From Camarhynchus parvulus (taxonomy: Eukaryota > Chordata > Aves > Passeriformes > Thraupidae): DNA of 64,000 bases. The translations under genes were made by a program, and so were the position numbers. This document shows positions 35,206 to 47,000 of the stretch, piece by piece. How positions within the stretch are numbered: the stretch's first letter is position 1; every line of letters starts with the position of its first letter. The notes under the pieces were generated by a model. It had not been told where the DNA came from, ran no database searches, and saw nothing but the letters and a program-made list of their open reading frames with translations. The DNA is taken from contig NC_044573.1 in NCBI RefSeq assembly GCF_901933205.1, positions 84,154,546 through 84,218,545 of the forward strand, read 5' to 3'.

Positions 35206-36491
35206 TTCACAGAAAGGTTTGAATTGGTAGAGATATCCATCTAAATCTTGTCCAACCCCCTGCCATGGGTAAGGATATCTTTTACACCACCCAGTTTAAC
35301 TTTGAACACTACCAATGATGGGACAGCCACAATTTCCCTGAGCAACTCCTTCAGGTGTCTTGCTAACCTCATTATAAAAAATTTCCTCCTTATGTCCAGA
35401 CTAACTATACAGTTTAAAAATAATGTTCCTTTTTGTTTTACTACAGCCATGGCAAAAAGCCTTTCTTCTTCCTTCTTGTAAGCACACTTTAAGTATTGAG
35501 AGACCACAAAAAGGTCTTACCAGGGCCTTCTCATCTCCATATTGAACAACCAACACTCTCACAGCCTGTCCTCAGAGGAGAGTGTTCCAGCTCTGTGATA
35601 ATTTCTGTGACCCTCTGTTGAACCTGCTCTAATAGGTTCATGTCTTTCTTGTGCTGGGCGCCTCAGAGCTGGATACAGTGCTACGGATCAGATGTGTGGA
35701 GCTGCAGAATCACTTCCCACAACCTCTGGGCTGTGCTTCTTTTGAGGTATGGAGACGATTGGCTTTCTGGACTAGAAGCACACAGTACTCGGTCATGCCC
35801 AGTCTTCTATTCTTCAGTACATCCAAGTCCTTCTCTGCAGGTGTCTTCTTGATCAGTTCATCCTCCTGTACTGGGGATTGTTCCAACTCAAGTGGAGGAC
35901 ATTGCACTTGATCCTGTTGAATTTCATGAGTTTCACATGGTCCTGCAGAAGCAGTGACCTGCTGCAGCCATCCCAGCCTCAGAGTCCCATGCAGAAGAGC
36001 AACTTGTCACGTTTATCTTAACTTTGATAATTAAAGCCTTCTGTTCTCTTGACAAAGATGCATACCAGAGGAATGACTGCAGCCACAAACATTTACATGT
36101 GAATGTTTCTCTTTTACCTCCTGGAATGCTGGAAGTGGCTTGTTTGAGTGAATGGCTGATAAAGGGCAGAAAAGTCTTCCCTGCCAGGTGTTTGCTGGTG
36201 CGGCTGTTTTGTCTCTCTTTCTGCACATTCCTAAGACTTTCTTTAAACTTTCCCATGGCAGAAACACGTAAATACTAGAGTGTGTGTAATAAAGATAGAT
36301 ACTGCTAGAAGAAGCAGTGGTCTGTGTTTTTTCCAAGCTCCTGCGGGCCCCATAGTCTGTCTGGATGACATCCATTCTCTCCGTAGATGCAACTGCACCA
36401 TATATCTTGGTGTGACCTGCAGATTTACTGAGAAGGCACTATGTTATAATAAAAATATTGAATAATGTTGGTCCCAATGCAGACCCTTGAG
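35206..36491 (-). mobile_element. CR1 LINE, long reverse copy, interrupted by an insertion
   Basis: The plus strand starts 'tcacagaaaggtttgaattg' and reads back through the tail ('gtccaaccccctgccatggg'), the ORF2 end ('tttcctccttatgtcca'), and RT-region text ('cagagctggatacagtgcta', 'gtccttctctgcaggtgtct', 'gaggacattgcacttgatcc', 'tgaatttcatgagtttcaca'). It stops near 35946 and resumes near 36345 with 'gtctgtctggatgacatcc', 'caactgcaccatatatcttg', 'ctgcagatttactgagaagg' and 'ttggtcccaatgcagaccct'. About 900 bases of CR1 are represented, the longest copy in the window. It ends abruptly where a family C LTR begins. Confidence 0.9.
35947..36338. mobile_element. Unidentified ~392-bp insertion inside CR1
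   Basis: This block has no CR1 similarity and separates two CR1 parts that are neighbours in intact elements. TCCTGC occurs exactly on each side (35941-35946 and 36339-36344), a plausible 6-base target-site duplication. An AATAAA lies at 36288-36293, about 45 bases before the right edge. The phrase 'agaagcagtg' occurs at both ends (35947 and 36309) in the same direction. The size, poly-A signal and duplication length would suit a small solo LTR on the plus strand, but the ends are not TG...CA with these borders, so the class is open. Confidence 0.5.
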
Positions 36492-36492
36492 C

Positions 36493-36643
36493 TGTGGTAG
36501 GTTGAGCCTGGTTGAATGCAGGGTGCCCACCAAAGATGTTCTCTCACACCCCCTCAGCAGGACAGAGGAGAGACAATATAATGAAAGGCTTGGGGGTTGA
36601 GATAAGAACATCTAGACATCACTCACCAGTTACTATCAGCACT
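36493..36643 (-). mobile_element. Avian ERVK-like LTR (family C), short terminal fragment
   Basis: The plus strand starts 'tgtggtaggttgagcctgg', then 'gggtgcccaccaaagatgtt', 'aggacagaggagagacaata', 'aatgaaaggcttgggggttg', 'agataagaac' and 'tcactcaccagttactatc'. This matches the first ~150 bases of the minus-strand copy at 40770-41671. The rest of the LTR is absent. Confidence 0.78.
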
Positions 36644-39600
36644 GCCCCTGGTTTCTGAAGAGAAATGTATCAATGCAGCACTTCACGTGGCCTGAAAACT
36701 TCTGAAAATAAAATGGCATATCTTGAAACAGATAGCAGATGCCTGCCATCCTTTAGAACTTCTTCTGATTTACATGCATAAATATTTTATGTTGCAATGC
36801 CGTTATGAAACTTGCCAAATATTTTGATGTTGCTTTTCACTTAAAGAAGCTGAAGTGGGGCTGCCCATGGGGCTGATAAGGGGCCTGCCAGAATCCTGCA
36901 TAAGGTCTGGGAGTAAAATGTGAAGAGAAAGACTTTAACCTCTAACTTTTAAAAAGATCACGATATAGGGAGGTTTTCCTAAAGGAGATAACAACAACAA
37001 AAAAAATCCTTCATAAAATGAAAGGTCAAAAGGGAAAGGGTTATTTTCTGTAATCAGATATTTTTTCTCTTCACAGAGAAATGAATACAATTTTCTAGTA
37101 GAGTCACAACCAGATTGCAAAACTTCCAGCTACTAAAGGATCAGAGCTAGGCCAGTAAATACTTGTAAGCTTTAGTTTGGTAGGTAGGCTGTTTCACATT
37201 CTTCACTTCTGTATTGTTTGGTTTCTTCTATTAGTATGTACAAAAAGACAAAATATTTAATGTTCTGTATAGCATCCTTATTTCCTTTTTTGAGGCTAAA
37301 TATTCACAGAATCACATTATCTCAGTACAATCAGTATAGTTCTTCCAATTTACCTTTACTCTTCTGTTTCATGACTAAAATACTTTTTCTTCAAATCTAT
37401 GAATTAAACCATCATTAAGATTGAGGATGAAAAAAACCTATAAAAATCAATGAAAACAAAATTCTTTCAAAATCTTTGCTCTTAAACAATATAAAAATGA
37501 CAAAGATCTTGAATCAATTTAGTGTTTAAGAGAAGAATAAAAACAGGCAGATGCTCACAAGAGAACAAAAATACAAACAAGTTGAACATGATAAACTTTG
37601 CAGTTACAGTCTAGTGCTGGACATAAAAACACCATTCTTCCTCTGTTTCCAGTAATTATAGCTATTGCAACATGCTGAAAAATAACACACAACTGAGTTT
37701 TTGTAATGGACATACACACAAACATGTATTTTCAGATATGGATCTTGTACTCTGTATCTCACAAGAAGACTTGGAATAATATATGCCTCAAAAAACTACC
37801 TTGATGTTTGTAAAGCGAGATCAAATCCTTTGATGGAAAATCATAGATTGCTGAAAGGTATAAATATGTATCTGGAAAGATATTAACTCATTAAGTGCTG
37901 CATTATCGAGTTAACGCATGCTGAGGATAATTAAAAATATTATAAATGCATATTTCATAGACTATGTGGAAGGGATTTTATTCAGTTCTAATCACTTTAA
38001 TTGTGCTTCTCTGCACTAGAATAAGTGCCATGAAAGTATGCCATGAAATTATGTTCCTGTGTCAGAATTTCCCTATCTAACCTCAGACAAAAATGGGTCT
38101 GGATTACAAATTTTTCTAAGGTTAGAATTCAAGCATCATCTTACAAAATTATTTGCACACTATGATTTTTTTGGTTATTTTTAGCAGCTATTGTTCTACT
38201 TGGACTATGTCAAAGTTCTGCAAAAACTGAAAGAGTCAGCTTGTAATGAGGGGTTGAGTTTCTAATTCATGTAGTCTGTCTTTTTTTCCTATGTGAAATG
38301 TTTTCCTTTTGTCATTTTTTGACTTTTAGTTTGCATGTTTCAAACATCTTATGCGTAATATTAGCCACTGGGTAAGACCACAGGACTAGAGCTGTTTAAT
38401 ATCAAATTTCTGGTGTTTCTCTAGTGGTCTAATGATTTTGTTGTCTGTTCATTAGTAAGCTAATGTAAACTAATCAAACGCTGAAACAATAGCTCTTAGT
38501 AATCTCAAGACATTGATTAAGACAATGACCTGTGTTATCCACTCCACCCCTCATTCTTCATGAGGGAGATGTTAGGTGACCATCCTTTGGAACTTGCTGT
38601 GTAATTGTCTCCTTGGATGAAAGGATGAAACCTGTCCTTTATCATCCTTTCCAGTGAGAAGGGTCTTTTAAATTTCCTGGGAACAAACATGTTCTATTTG
38701 TTGAATGTCAGAAAAACTCATCGGTTTCATGAAAATCTTAATTGTTTAAAATATCAGCTTAAAAAAAACTTATGAACTTTTAGATCCATTTTTTTTTCCC
38801 CTGTATTTCCTTTAATAATAGTACACCCCTTTGTTTTTAATTTTGATATTGATCTGCAATTCAAAGTCTATCATCCTAAATCCATATTTGAAAGACTGAT
38901 AAAAATATATACTTGTACTACAGGGAAAAATCAGATTCACTGGAACCATCAGAAAAGCACAGCCTTGTTTTTCAGCAAGTTTCAGAAATCTAACTTAAAT
39001 TTGTGAGCAACATATCAACCTTCACTCAGTTACTTGAATAGCAGCATATCAATAAAATGCTGGTTCAGAAAATCCAAAATGGCACTTCCTTTACAAAATC
39101 TGAGAGGTACCTGCATTTGAATAAGCAACCTGTGTACATGTTCACACAGCTCCACATTTGTCTATTACAATAAAGTTTAATGTTTTCAAGTGTGCACTAC
39201 TGAATACATTCCTGCATGATTTTGTCAAAATGGATTGAGAATCAACTTCTTATTTATCCAGGGAGTCCCATAAACTAAATAATAATAATAATAATAAAAG
39301 ATATAATTAGAAGTATGCAACCCAGTCTAACAATATTGTAAATACGTACGTGGATTGGGAGAGAACATTTTTATTTTCTTCTATTTGAAAAGAAATATCC
39401 TATAACATGAAATCTTTGCAATGGCTGGGAAATGTCAGGATTTGATTATCCTCTTTTTAGTTGTCATCATTCCTATAGTGACCCAGATATGTCATTTTCT
39501 GAGTATCTAAACACAGGGCTGAGCTGTGAACCTTCTAAGAAACAATTCTCTTCCAAGCTACAGATTTAAAATTGTAGTAAGCAGTTTTAGAACTGTCTAT

Positions 39601-40614
39601 CTTGACAAAACTAGATACATAAGAAAGAATATATTCAGAAAAGAGGAAGTTGAAGAAATAAAATACATAGGAAAGAAAACTTTGGATTTTTCTTTTCTGA
39701 AGGAAAACTGCAATTTTAAAAAGCAGGTTAAATTGATTTCTGACAAAATAATTGGAAAAAATTCAAATAAAGCTTAATCACTTCTCTTTGAGTGGCACAC
39801 TGTCCACAGTCTTTCTAGTGAATTAAAGCTTTTTCTCCTGCATTGAATAGCCTAATAATCACTTATACCTGACATACTTGCCCCCTATCTTGTGTTGAGA
39901 CATGGAACATAAATTGAGAATATTAGTCATTATTTTCTCATTATTATTTTATTAGGAGTAAGAGTTTCTCTTTTTTAACTAGAACTTACATGACATGTAT
40001 TGAAGAGAGAAGATCCAAAAAATGTCTCCAATTTAAGGGTGTTGAAATTGGATGGAGAAGATGAAATGGAAACAAATGCTTCATATGGTACACAGGTCTT
40101 CATTAAATGCATTAGCCTTTATTATTCACCTGTTATCCCAAATTATGATTATTTTGTCTATTCTCAATATACAGGTTTTCATTGTAGCAATTTCAAAGGT
40201 TTTTAAAACTTTCACGGATTTTTCTTCAGTTATCTGATGCAAACTATTCTCAACAGACTCTTAGATACTGCAAATTTCAGCACAACACAGTATAATCAAA
40301 ATCATTTCTCTTCATAATTGTATTGCTCAGAACCACATTCTTATTCTCATTGCATTTCAATGCAGTTTGTTCTGAAAATAACTAGTGTCACACAGAGGTC
40401 AATATATCTTTCATACTGGATTATAATTAAATTTTATAAAATATTAATACCCAAAGCTAAGTGAGAGAAAAACATTTATAGTCCATTTTGTGCTTTCAAA
40501 AAATTAAGGATTTCTACATAAATTATGATTCTGTATCACTCAAGAACTCACTTTGATCTCCAAGTTACAAAACCAGAAAAAAAGAGTGGAAGACTTTTAG
40601 CTAATGGATTAATT
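36644..40614. other. AT-rich unrecognised sequence
   Basis: No transposon or gene recognised in ~4 kb. An (AAT)n tract lies at 39278-39297. The 83-codon plus frame at 39526-39777 is Lys-rich and matches nothing I know. Confidence 0.5.
39278..39297. repeat. (AAT)n microsatellite
   Basis: About six perfect AAT units. Confidence 0.9.
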
Positions 40615-40646
40615 TAAAACAAACAAACAAGCAAACACACACACAG
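40615..40646. repeat. (AAAC)n/(AC)n compound microsatellite
   Basis: AAAC units pass into an AC run. It lies ~125 bases before the family C LTR. Confidence 0.85.
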
Positions 40647-41194
40647 AGCTGTTTATACTTAGAAATAAAAAAGTGAAAACCCTAAAATCCATTGGCTTTG
40701 AAGAAAATCTTTAACTCCTCTATATTTCATCTAGCATCCTTATTCTCAATGTGATTTTGTTACTACAGGTGTGGTGTGTTGACCCTGGCTGGACTCCAGG
40801 TGCTAATCAAAGCTGCTCTATCACTCCCCTACTCAGCTGGACACAGGAAAGAAAATATATGGAAAAGTTTGTTGGTTGAGATAAGGGTAGGTAGAGGTCA
40901 CTCACCAGCGACCATCATGGGCAAAACAGACTTATTTTGGGGAAATCGACATAATTTATCACCAATCAAATCAGAGCAGTATAATGAGAAATACTACCAA
41001 ATCTTTAAAACACCTTTCCCCACCCCCTATCTCCACCCCCGCCTTCTTCCTGGGCTTAACTTTACTCTGAATTTTCTCTATCTCCTCCCTAAGAGCAGTG
41101 CAGGGGGTGCAGAAAAAGGGTTTTGGTCAATTCATCACACACAGCTGTTTCTGCCGCTCCTTCTTCCTCAGGAGGATGATTCCTCACATTTTCC

Positions 41195-41480
41195 CTGCTC
41201 CAGTGTGGGGTCACTCCCATGGGAGACAGTCTTCTATGAACTTTTCCAACATGGGTCCTTCCCACAGGCTGCAGTCCTTCACAGACTGTTCCAGTATGGG
41301 TCCCCTCCATAGTCAGCAGTCCTTCAGGAGCAGAGTGGTCCAGTCTGGATCCTCCATGGGATCACAAGTGCTGCCAGCAAACCTGCTCCAGCGTGGGCTT
41401 TCCACTGGGTCACAGTCCCTTCAGGCATCCTCCTGTTCTAGGGTGGGTCCTCCAAGGCTATAGGTGGATATCTTCTCCAC
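41195..41480. repeat. ~48-bp tandem repeat array inside the LTR
   Basis: Six diverged units start near 41195, 41241, 41286, 41335, 41383 and 41432, each opening with a GCTCCAGYRTGGGTCC-like phrase. Period is 45-49 bases. Such an array inside U3 may reflect duplicated promoter or enhancer modules, though that is inference. Confidence 0.8.
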
Positions 41481-41571
41481 TGTGAACCTCCATGAGCCAT
41501 AGGAGATAGCCTTGCTCACCATGGTCTTCACCACAGGCTGCAGGGGAATGTCTGTTCCAACACCTGGAGGA

Positions 41572-41598
41572 CCTCCTCCTCCTCCTCCTCCTCCTCCT
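41572..41598. repeat. (CCT)9 microsatellite
   Basis: Nine uninterrupted CCT units inside the LTR. It yields the Pro-rich and Glu/Gly-rich open frames seen here. Confidence 0.95.
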
Positions 41599-41671
41599 TC
41601 CTCACTGACCCCAGAGTCAACAAAAGTGGACAATTTACACACAATCCGCCCCTTGTCCCTTCACAATTACA

Positions 41672-42292
41672 ACAGCAGAAATTCCCTACTATGTCTCTAC
41701 TTCCCATCAAGAAGGTGATGTCCAGCCATTAACTGGGAAATAAGGCCTCAGTACATGCAGCATTTGCTCTGGGATAAAAATATTGCAAATAACAAAAATC
41801 TCCATCTCAGTCAGACCAAATAGACAGCAAGATGAAAGTCCATGTTTTGAAGCTGAAATTACAAAATCAAGTGTCTCAAATATGTTATTTACAAAGGCAG
41901 AAAGCAGTAAAAAAAAAATCTTTGAGCATCAATAAGCTGAGTTGACATGTTATAAATATATTAAAATTATTAAATCATTTCCAGAACTGTCCTTAGCTAA
42001 AACTCTCTTTTATTTTTATATGATTTCTTTTTGTGGTTTTTTTTTTTAGTCTTGGGAAAATCACATTAACATATTGCTTGAGCATCTCTAGAACATCTAA
42101 TCAAAATCAAATAAAAGTTATTATGAAGTTTATTTAACACTTTAATATTTCAGATTATAAAAAAAAAAGATGTTGTGTAGCTTCCCTTCAATGTATATTT
42201 GCATATATGTACAAGCTTTGGTTCCAATTATTAAGTATCTACTCTGCCAGATAAAAGCACATTAGGAAGGAGGAAATAAACAAGATTTAAAC
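41672..42292. other. AT-rich spacer
   Basis: No feature recognised other than short A- and T-runs. Confidence 0.5.
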
Positions 42293-42865
42293 AGTTCTAG
42301 AATGGTCTGGGTTAAAAGGTACCTTGAAGATCATCTAGTTCCAACCTCTCTGCCATGAGCCGAGATGCCATCCACTAGATCAGGCTATAAATCCAATCTG
42401 CCCTTGCATCTTCCTGGGATGGAACATGCACAGCTTCTCTGGGAAACCTGTTTGAGTGTCTCACCACAGGGAAAAAAATTTTATTCATACTTCATGTAAA
42501 CCTGTCCCCTTTCAGCTTAAAGCCAGTAGCCCTCAGCCTACCACAAGTGTGGTTTTGCAAGAAATCCCTGTCCAGCTCTCTTGTAGGAGCTCTTTAGATA
42601 ATGTCTCTCTCCGTATCTGTCTTCTGTTGCAGACCCCAGAGATGGATGCAGTACTCCAGGTGGGGTCTAACAAGACCGGAATAGAAGGGAGAGTGCCCTT
42701 CCTCTCCCTGCTGGCCACAGTGCTTTGGATGCAGCCCAGGATTTGATTTGCTTTATGGACTGTTGAGTGCACATTGCTGGGCCACGTTGACCTTCTTGTC
42801 AACCAAAACCAGCAAGTCCTTCCAAAAACTAGTTCTGCCAGGCCTGTGTTAATTTCCTACATGGC
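42293..42865 (-). mobile_element. CR1 LINE, reverse orientation
   Basis: The plus strand starts 'ttctagaatggtctgggtta', then 'gaagatcatctagttccaac', 'ctctctgccatgagc', 'cagcttaaagccagtagccc', 'ctgtcttctgttgcagaccc', 'gatggatgcagtactccagg', 'tggggtctaacaagaccgga', 'cctctccctgctggccacag' and 'ttggatgcagcccaggattt'. These are consecutive blocks of the CR1 reverse strand from the 3' tail into the RT C-terminal region. In translation on the minus strand, phrases such as HKANQILGCIQS and STASISGVC-like text are decayed ORF2. About 570 bases are preserved. Confidence 0.93.
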
Positions 42866-43877
42866 TAACTCAGGTGTCTGTGCACTGTTCCTGATCAACC
42901 AGCATGGAGAGACATGGCAAATACTTGAATATTCTGAGACAGAGATAATCAATCCTAGCCTGACTTGCTGTCTGAATATCAGCATCTGTAGCAGAGCTGA
43001 TTGAATGAGAAGGAGGCAGTAGGATCTCAGATGAAAGGACAGGAGCTATGCAGATAGACTTCATGAATCATGGGATCCTGCCTTTAAAAATGTTGGGAGA
43101 CAATGGATAAGATGCAAATTAAAAGACAGCCCAAATGGAACATAGAAAAATTTAAATTACAGTAAACTGTAATTTTAGCATAAGCTAATTTCATAAAACT
43201 TGAGTTGCTTGAATGCAGATTTTTTTAGTGCATACAGCATTCATGTAGGAAGTGAAATGCACTCTCCAAATTGGCTGAAGAAATTTGATGTGTTTATTGT
43301 GATTCCAAACAACAAGGCTGTAATTTATTTTGGGAGGAGAATAATTTCTATTATTTTATTGAAGCTGGATACAAGAATATTCTGGCCAGGAAGAGAACAA
43401 GAAATATGAAACAAGACCAAAAGTGTGTTCTCTTATAATAATGAATAATCCATTTATGCACAAATGGATATTCACCAGGGCTTGGGGGTGAAGGCAGTGG
43501 ACCACAAAGAACCTTTAACAACATATCCCATCTCTTTCTGCTTACATTTGAATCTCTGTACAACTCTGAAAATATGTACACATGAAGTAATAAAAAATTG
43601 AAGTGTTATAGAATTATCTTGCTCATACAATTTTTTCCAAGCCTTCTAAGGGCTAAAATTCAATGAAAAAAATTCTCATTTGAAAATTACATTTACAGAC
43701 AATGTGTGTGTCAATCAATGTTTTGAAGGTCCTCTCTTCGTTAATATGGAAGTTGAGCTTGTAGTGTCATTAGTGTTGGCAATGCCAGCTTCCAGTGTAA
43801 GTATTAGTACATATTAGCATGTTCACCACTGCTACCAGCCTCACTGTACAGCCACATTCAGTTTCTGTGTACAACAC
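42866..43877. other. Non-coding spacer
   Basis: No transposon or gene recognised in about 1 kb. Confidence 0.5.
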
Positions 43878-44010
43878 CCTGAGATTAGATCAGCTGGTGC
43901 TAATCATGCCAAGTTCACATGTTTGATCCCTGTGTGGACCATTTACTTAAGAGTTGAACTTGATGATCCTTGTGGGCTCCTTCCAACTCAGAATATTGTG
44001 TCATCTGTGA
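43878..44010 (+). mobile_element. TguSINE1-type SINE (tRNA-Ile head, CR1 tail)
   Basis: The head resembles tRNA-Ile(AAT): 'ctggtgctaatcatgccaag' covers the anticodon stem-loop, and 'tgtttgatccc' (43920-43930) is a B-box-like match to GGTTCGATCCC with two changes. Part of the D-arm, including much of the A box, is deleted. The body 'ccatttacttaagagttgaa' and the tail 'cttgatgatccttgtgggct', 'ccttccaactcagaatattg' and 'tcatctgtga' are the CR1-X-like 3' end that lets the CR1 machinery copy it. Such SINEs are transcribed by RNA polymerase III. This old copy is probably silent, and it is not a functional tRNA gene. I know this SINE family from passerine birds. Confidence 0.85.
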
Positions 44011-47000
44011 CAGAGATAAAACCTCAGAATGTCCATATGGGGAAGGATGACATAAAACAGAGAAGAAATAAAATAATATTTAATGTCAGTAAAATATTTC
44101 AGATTAAATTTACATTCTCTGCTGTACTGATGAAGATAATTAATAATGGTTACATTATCTCAGGATGTTTTCTGTCTGATGTTTCATGCTCTTTATTTTA
44201 AGGATTTGAATTTTATTTGGATTTAATGAATCCATTTACTGTATTACTTTGTGTTACTTCAATGCAGAATATTCCATGAGCCCAGAGTGATTAACCATAT
44301 CTACATTTATCAATTTCCATTCTCTTTTAGAAGAAAAAAAAAATGGCACTGCTACCAAAAGCAGCACTAAAAAAGGAAACTTGTCTCATAAATTGTCTGC
44401 CTTATTAAGTTGAATTATTTTAGCTTGATAAACACTGTGTCAAAGTTAATACAAAAGTTTTGGGAGCCTCTCAGTAAAGTTGAATGTCAGTCCATGGTTT
44501 TTTTTTCCTATCTGTTAATTATGTAAGTATTTCCTTCTAGTCGGGCTTTTCCCATGACATTCTACAGCTGCATCATGTCTAACTAAAAATAATTACTGAG
44601 ACAAGAAAATTGCACTGAAACCTGGGTTGGAAATGAGATGACTGCGAATATGGTCACACTTGGATTTTTACTTATTGTTTATAAAACTGAAATGTTTTGA
44701 GAAAGATTTGAAGAGAAACTGGAAGAATCTTCTTTAGGCAGAAGCTGAAAACTCAGCTGTGGGAAATATTAAAATGCCCAATATCACAATATAATGTTGT
44801 GTCTACCTATCAGAAATAAATTTGTATTGGTGAGGGACATATCCACCCCTAAAATTTGGGTTTAATAAATGATGCATGCAAATATTCCTTTATGCACTTG
44901 CATGTGCCTACACACACAGAACCATGCAGAGATTTTTTGGGGCAGGAATGTCTGGATCTCTTACAAGAACATGGGAAGGAAAATAGCAGAGATTATTCTC
45001 ATGGGACAAGAAGAGTTATTAATTCTTCCAGACCATAAGGGGATAAAGGCAAAATCCTAATCTCATGAAGTCTTAACCTCTAATTTTTCTGTTCATTACG
45101 CAAAAGCACACATACTGTTTGAACCATATATGCTGAAACAGGTGCTCAACTGCAGGACAAATAGGCTTCTACAGCAAAATTTTAGAAAATGGAAAACGGA
45201 CAATATTTAATGTCTTCAGTAATTAATTGCTGGAGTCATTTGCAGTATAAATGATTTCCTGTGATGCTGGTCCTTTGATGTGTCCCTATCCACTATAAAT
45301 TAAGATTCAACAAACTTCAGTGCTTAGGAATATGACTACCCTCTGTCATTGATTCTGTTTTCACTCTCCATCTGTTCATGAGGAAAAAGTAAAATGAATT
45401 TCCAGAGGCACTCACTCTCTGGGTCAATATTCACCAAGTGCTTTTTCCACCAAAAACAGCATACAAATTTGCTTGGGCACCCAAATATACATCTGACATC
45501 TATAAAATAAACACCACAGTTACATAATATAAATCAGAAACCTTCTCAACATCAGCCGCAGAATTTTATACTGTATTGCACCTTGTGAAACATTTATTAT
45601 TTCACATCCAAAAGGCACAAATGCCTATACTTTTGTACACTGAACAAATTACATAAACACTGAGAATATGCTTTACACGCTATTGGATAGTGAAGAAAAA
45701 CTGGCTTTTAGTACATAACAGTACATAAGAAGGACAAAAGTATCAGTCTTCAGTGAGAAAGTGCTCTTATAGTCTGTTTTTCACTAGTGCTCCTCACAGT
45801 AAAACAACAGGACATCGAGCACACTCCTAAGTGATTTGTAAAGGGGCAACGACTGATTGGCCTCAGTTAAAGACCGAGGAACAAATTTCTAATCCCAGTG
45901 GTTTATGCAGATATCATAACTCAGGAATTGCTGTGTTCCAATATTATACTACAACCTTAGATAAAATTAAATGTAGTTTAGAAAACATATAATGCATTTT
46001 TTACAATATGATTAAAATAATGCACTTCTGATTTGACAGAAAAACACATCTGCACTAAATACACCACAACTGGACACACAGTGTACAGCTTTACCTTATC
46101 ATTTTTTTTTGCATGGTAGATATTTTATTGGTAAAAATATGTCAGAACTTTAGCACTGCTAATAATTTAAAAACACATTCCACTTCAGTTTTGCAATAAG
46201 GCAAAGTTTTGTACTGGACTTCCCTAGGATTTCTAAAAATATATATTTACAATCACAGAAAATTAAACAATGCAGGTCTATCTTTGCTCAGTTTTTGCTA
46301 TCACACTTACTGAGTATCTGATGTCTAGAAAACAGTTTTTATTCTTATTTTGTTTAGGTATAGGCCAGTGTATTGCATATCTTAGTATATTAATTAATTA
46401 ACAGGTTAAATAAAGGAACCTGCAGCTGTAAATAATTCAGTAATTCATGTATAACTTCTTTTATAATAGAAAGCTTGATAAAAAAATAGAAGAGAAAAGG
46501 TAAACTAATATAGTATGGATTTTGGATTAGAAGTAGCAGATATAACTTACAGGAGCTGTAAAAGCTCATGGTCCATACTTCATGCTCTAGAAATGGTATG
46601 AGTTATTTTCAATTGCTGTACCAATATAAGCAGCAGAACACTTTGGGAATGGGTCGGCATCTGTCACTCACTCTTGTTCTATTTAGAGATTGGTCTTAAG
46701 CCAGTTCTAAAATTTATGTTTTTCATAAGAATCATCAGTTTTAACTACCTCTGGCAGTGATTCATGAAATGGTCTCTACTGCCATTCTTTTTAAAAATAA
46801 AATTATTTTGAGTTACTGCTTGTTTACTCTGTGTCTTTGCTCAAAGTAATTCCTGTATGAATTACAGATAGGTAAAACCAGGAAAACATAGTGCTGGATT
46901 TAGTCCACTATACTGAATAAATGAACACATGCTATGATTGAAAAAACAGAGTAGTTTTGATGTAAATTTCTGGACTTGGCACAGGGAAGAAGAATGTACA

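Larger units (their letters stand above)
40770..41671 (-). mobile_element. Avian ERVK-like solo LTR (family C), most complete copy
   Basis: An approximately 902-base LTR on the minus strand. The plus strand begins 'tgtggtgtgttgaccctggc', then 'ctgctctatcactcccctac', 'ggttgagataagggtaggta', 'caatcaaatcagagcagtat' and 'tttccccaccccctatctcc', and ends 'cccttcacaattaca'. ACAGG (40765-40769) and ACAGC (41672-41676) flank it, a near-perfect 5-base target duplication. The middle holds six ~48-base units (41195-41480) and a (CCT)9 run. No internal retroviral genes adjoin either end, so it is a solo LTR left by recombination between the two LTRs of a provirus. The 178-codon plus-strand frame within it is a consequence of the GC-rich repeats, not a gene. 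Confidence 0.82.

Noticed and set aside
40776..41312. 178-codon plus-strand open frame
   Set aside because: Lies wholly within a family C LTR and arises from its GC-rich tandem repeats. LTRs are non-coding.
43878..43945. Possible tRNA-Ile gene
   Set aside because: The cloverleaf is incomplete (D-arm and A box damaged), the B box is altered, and the sequence continues into a CR1-like tail. It is the head of a SINE, not a tRNA gene.
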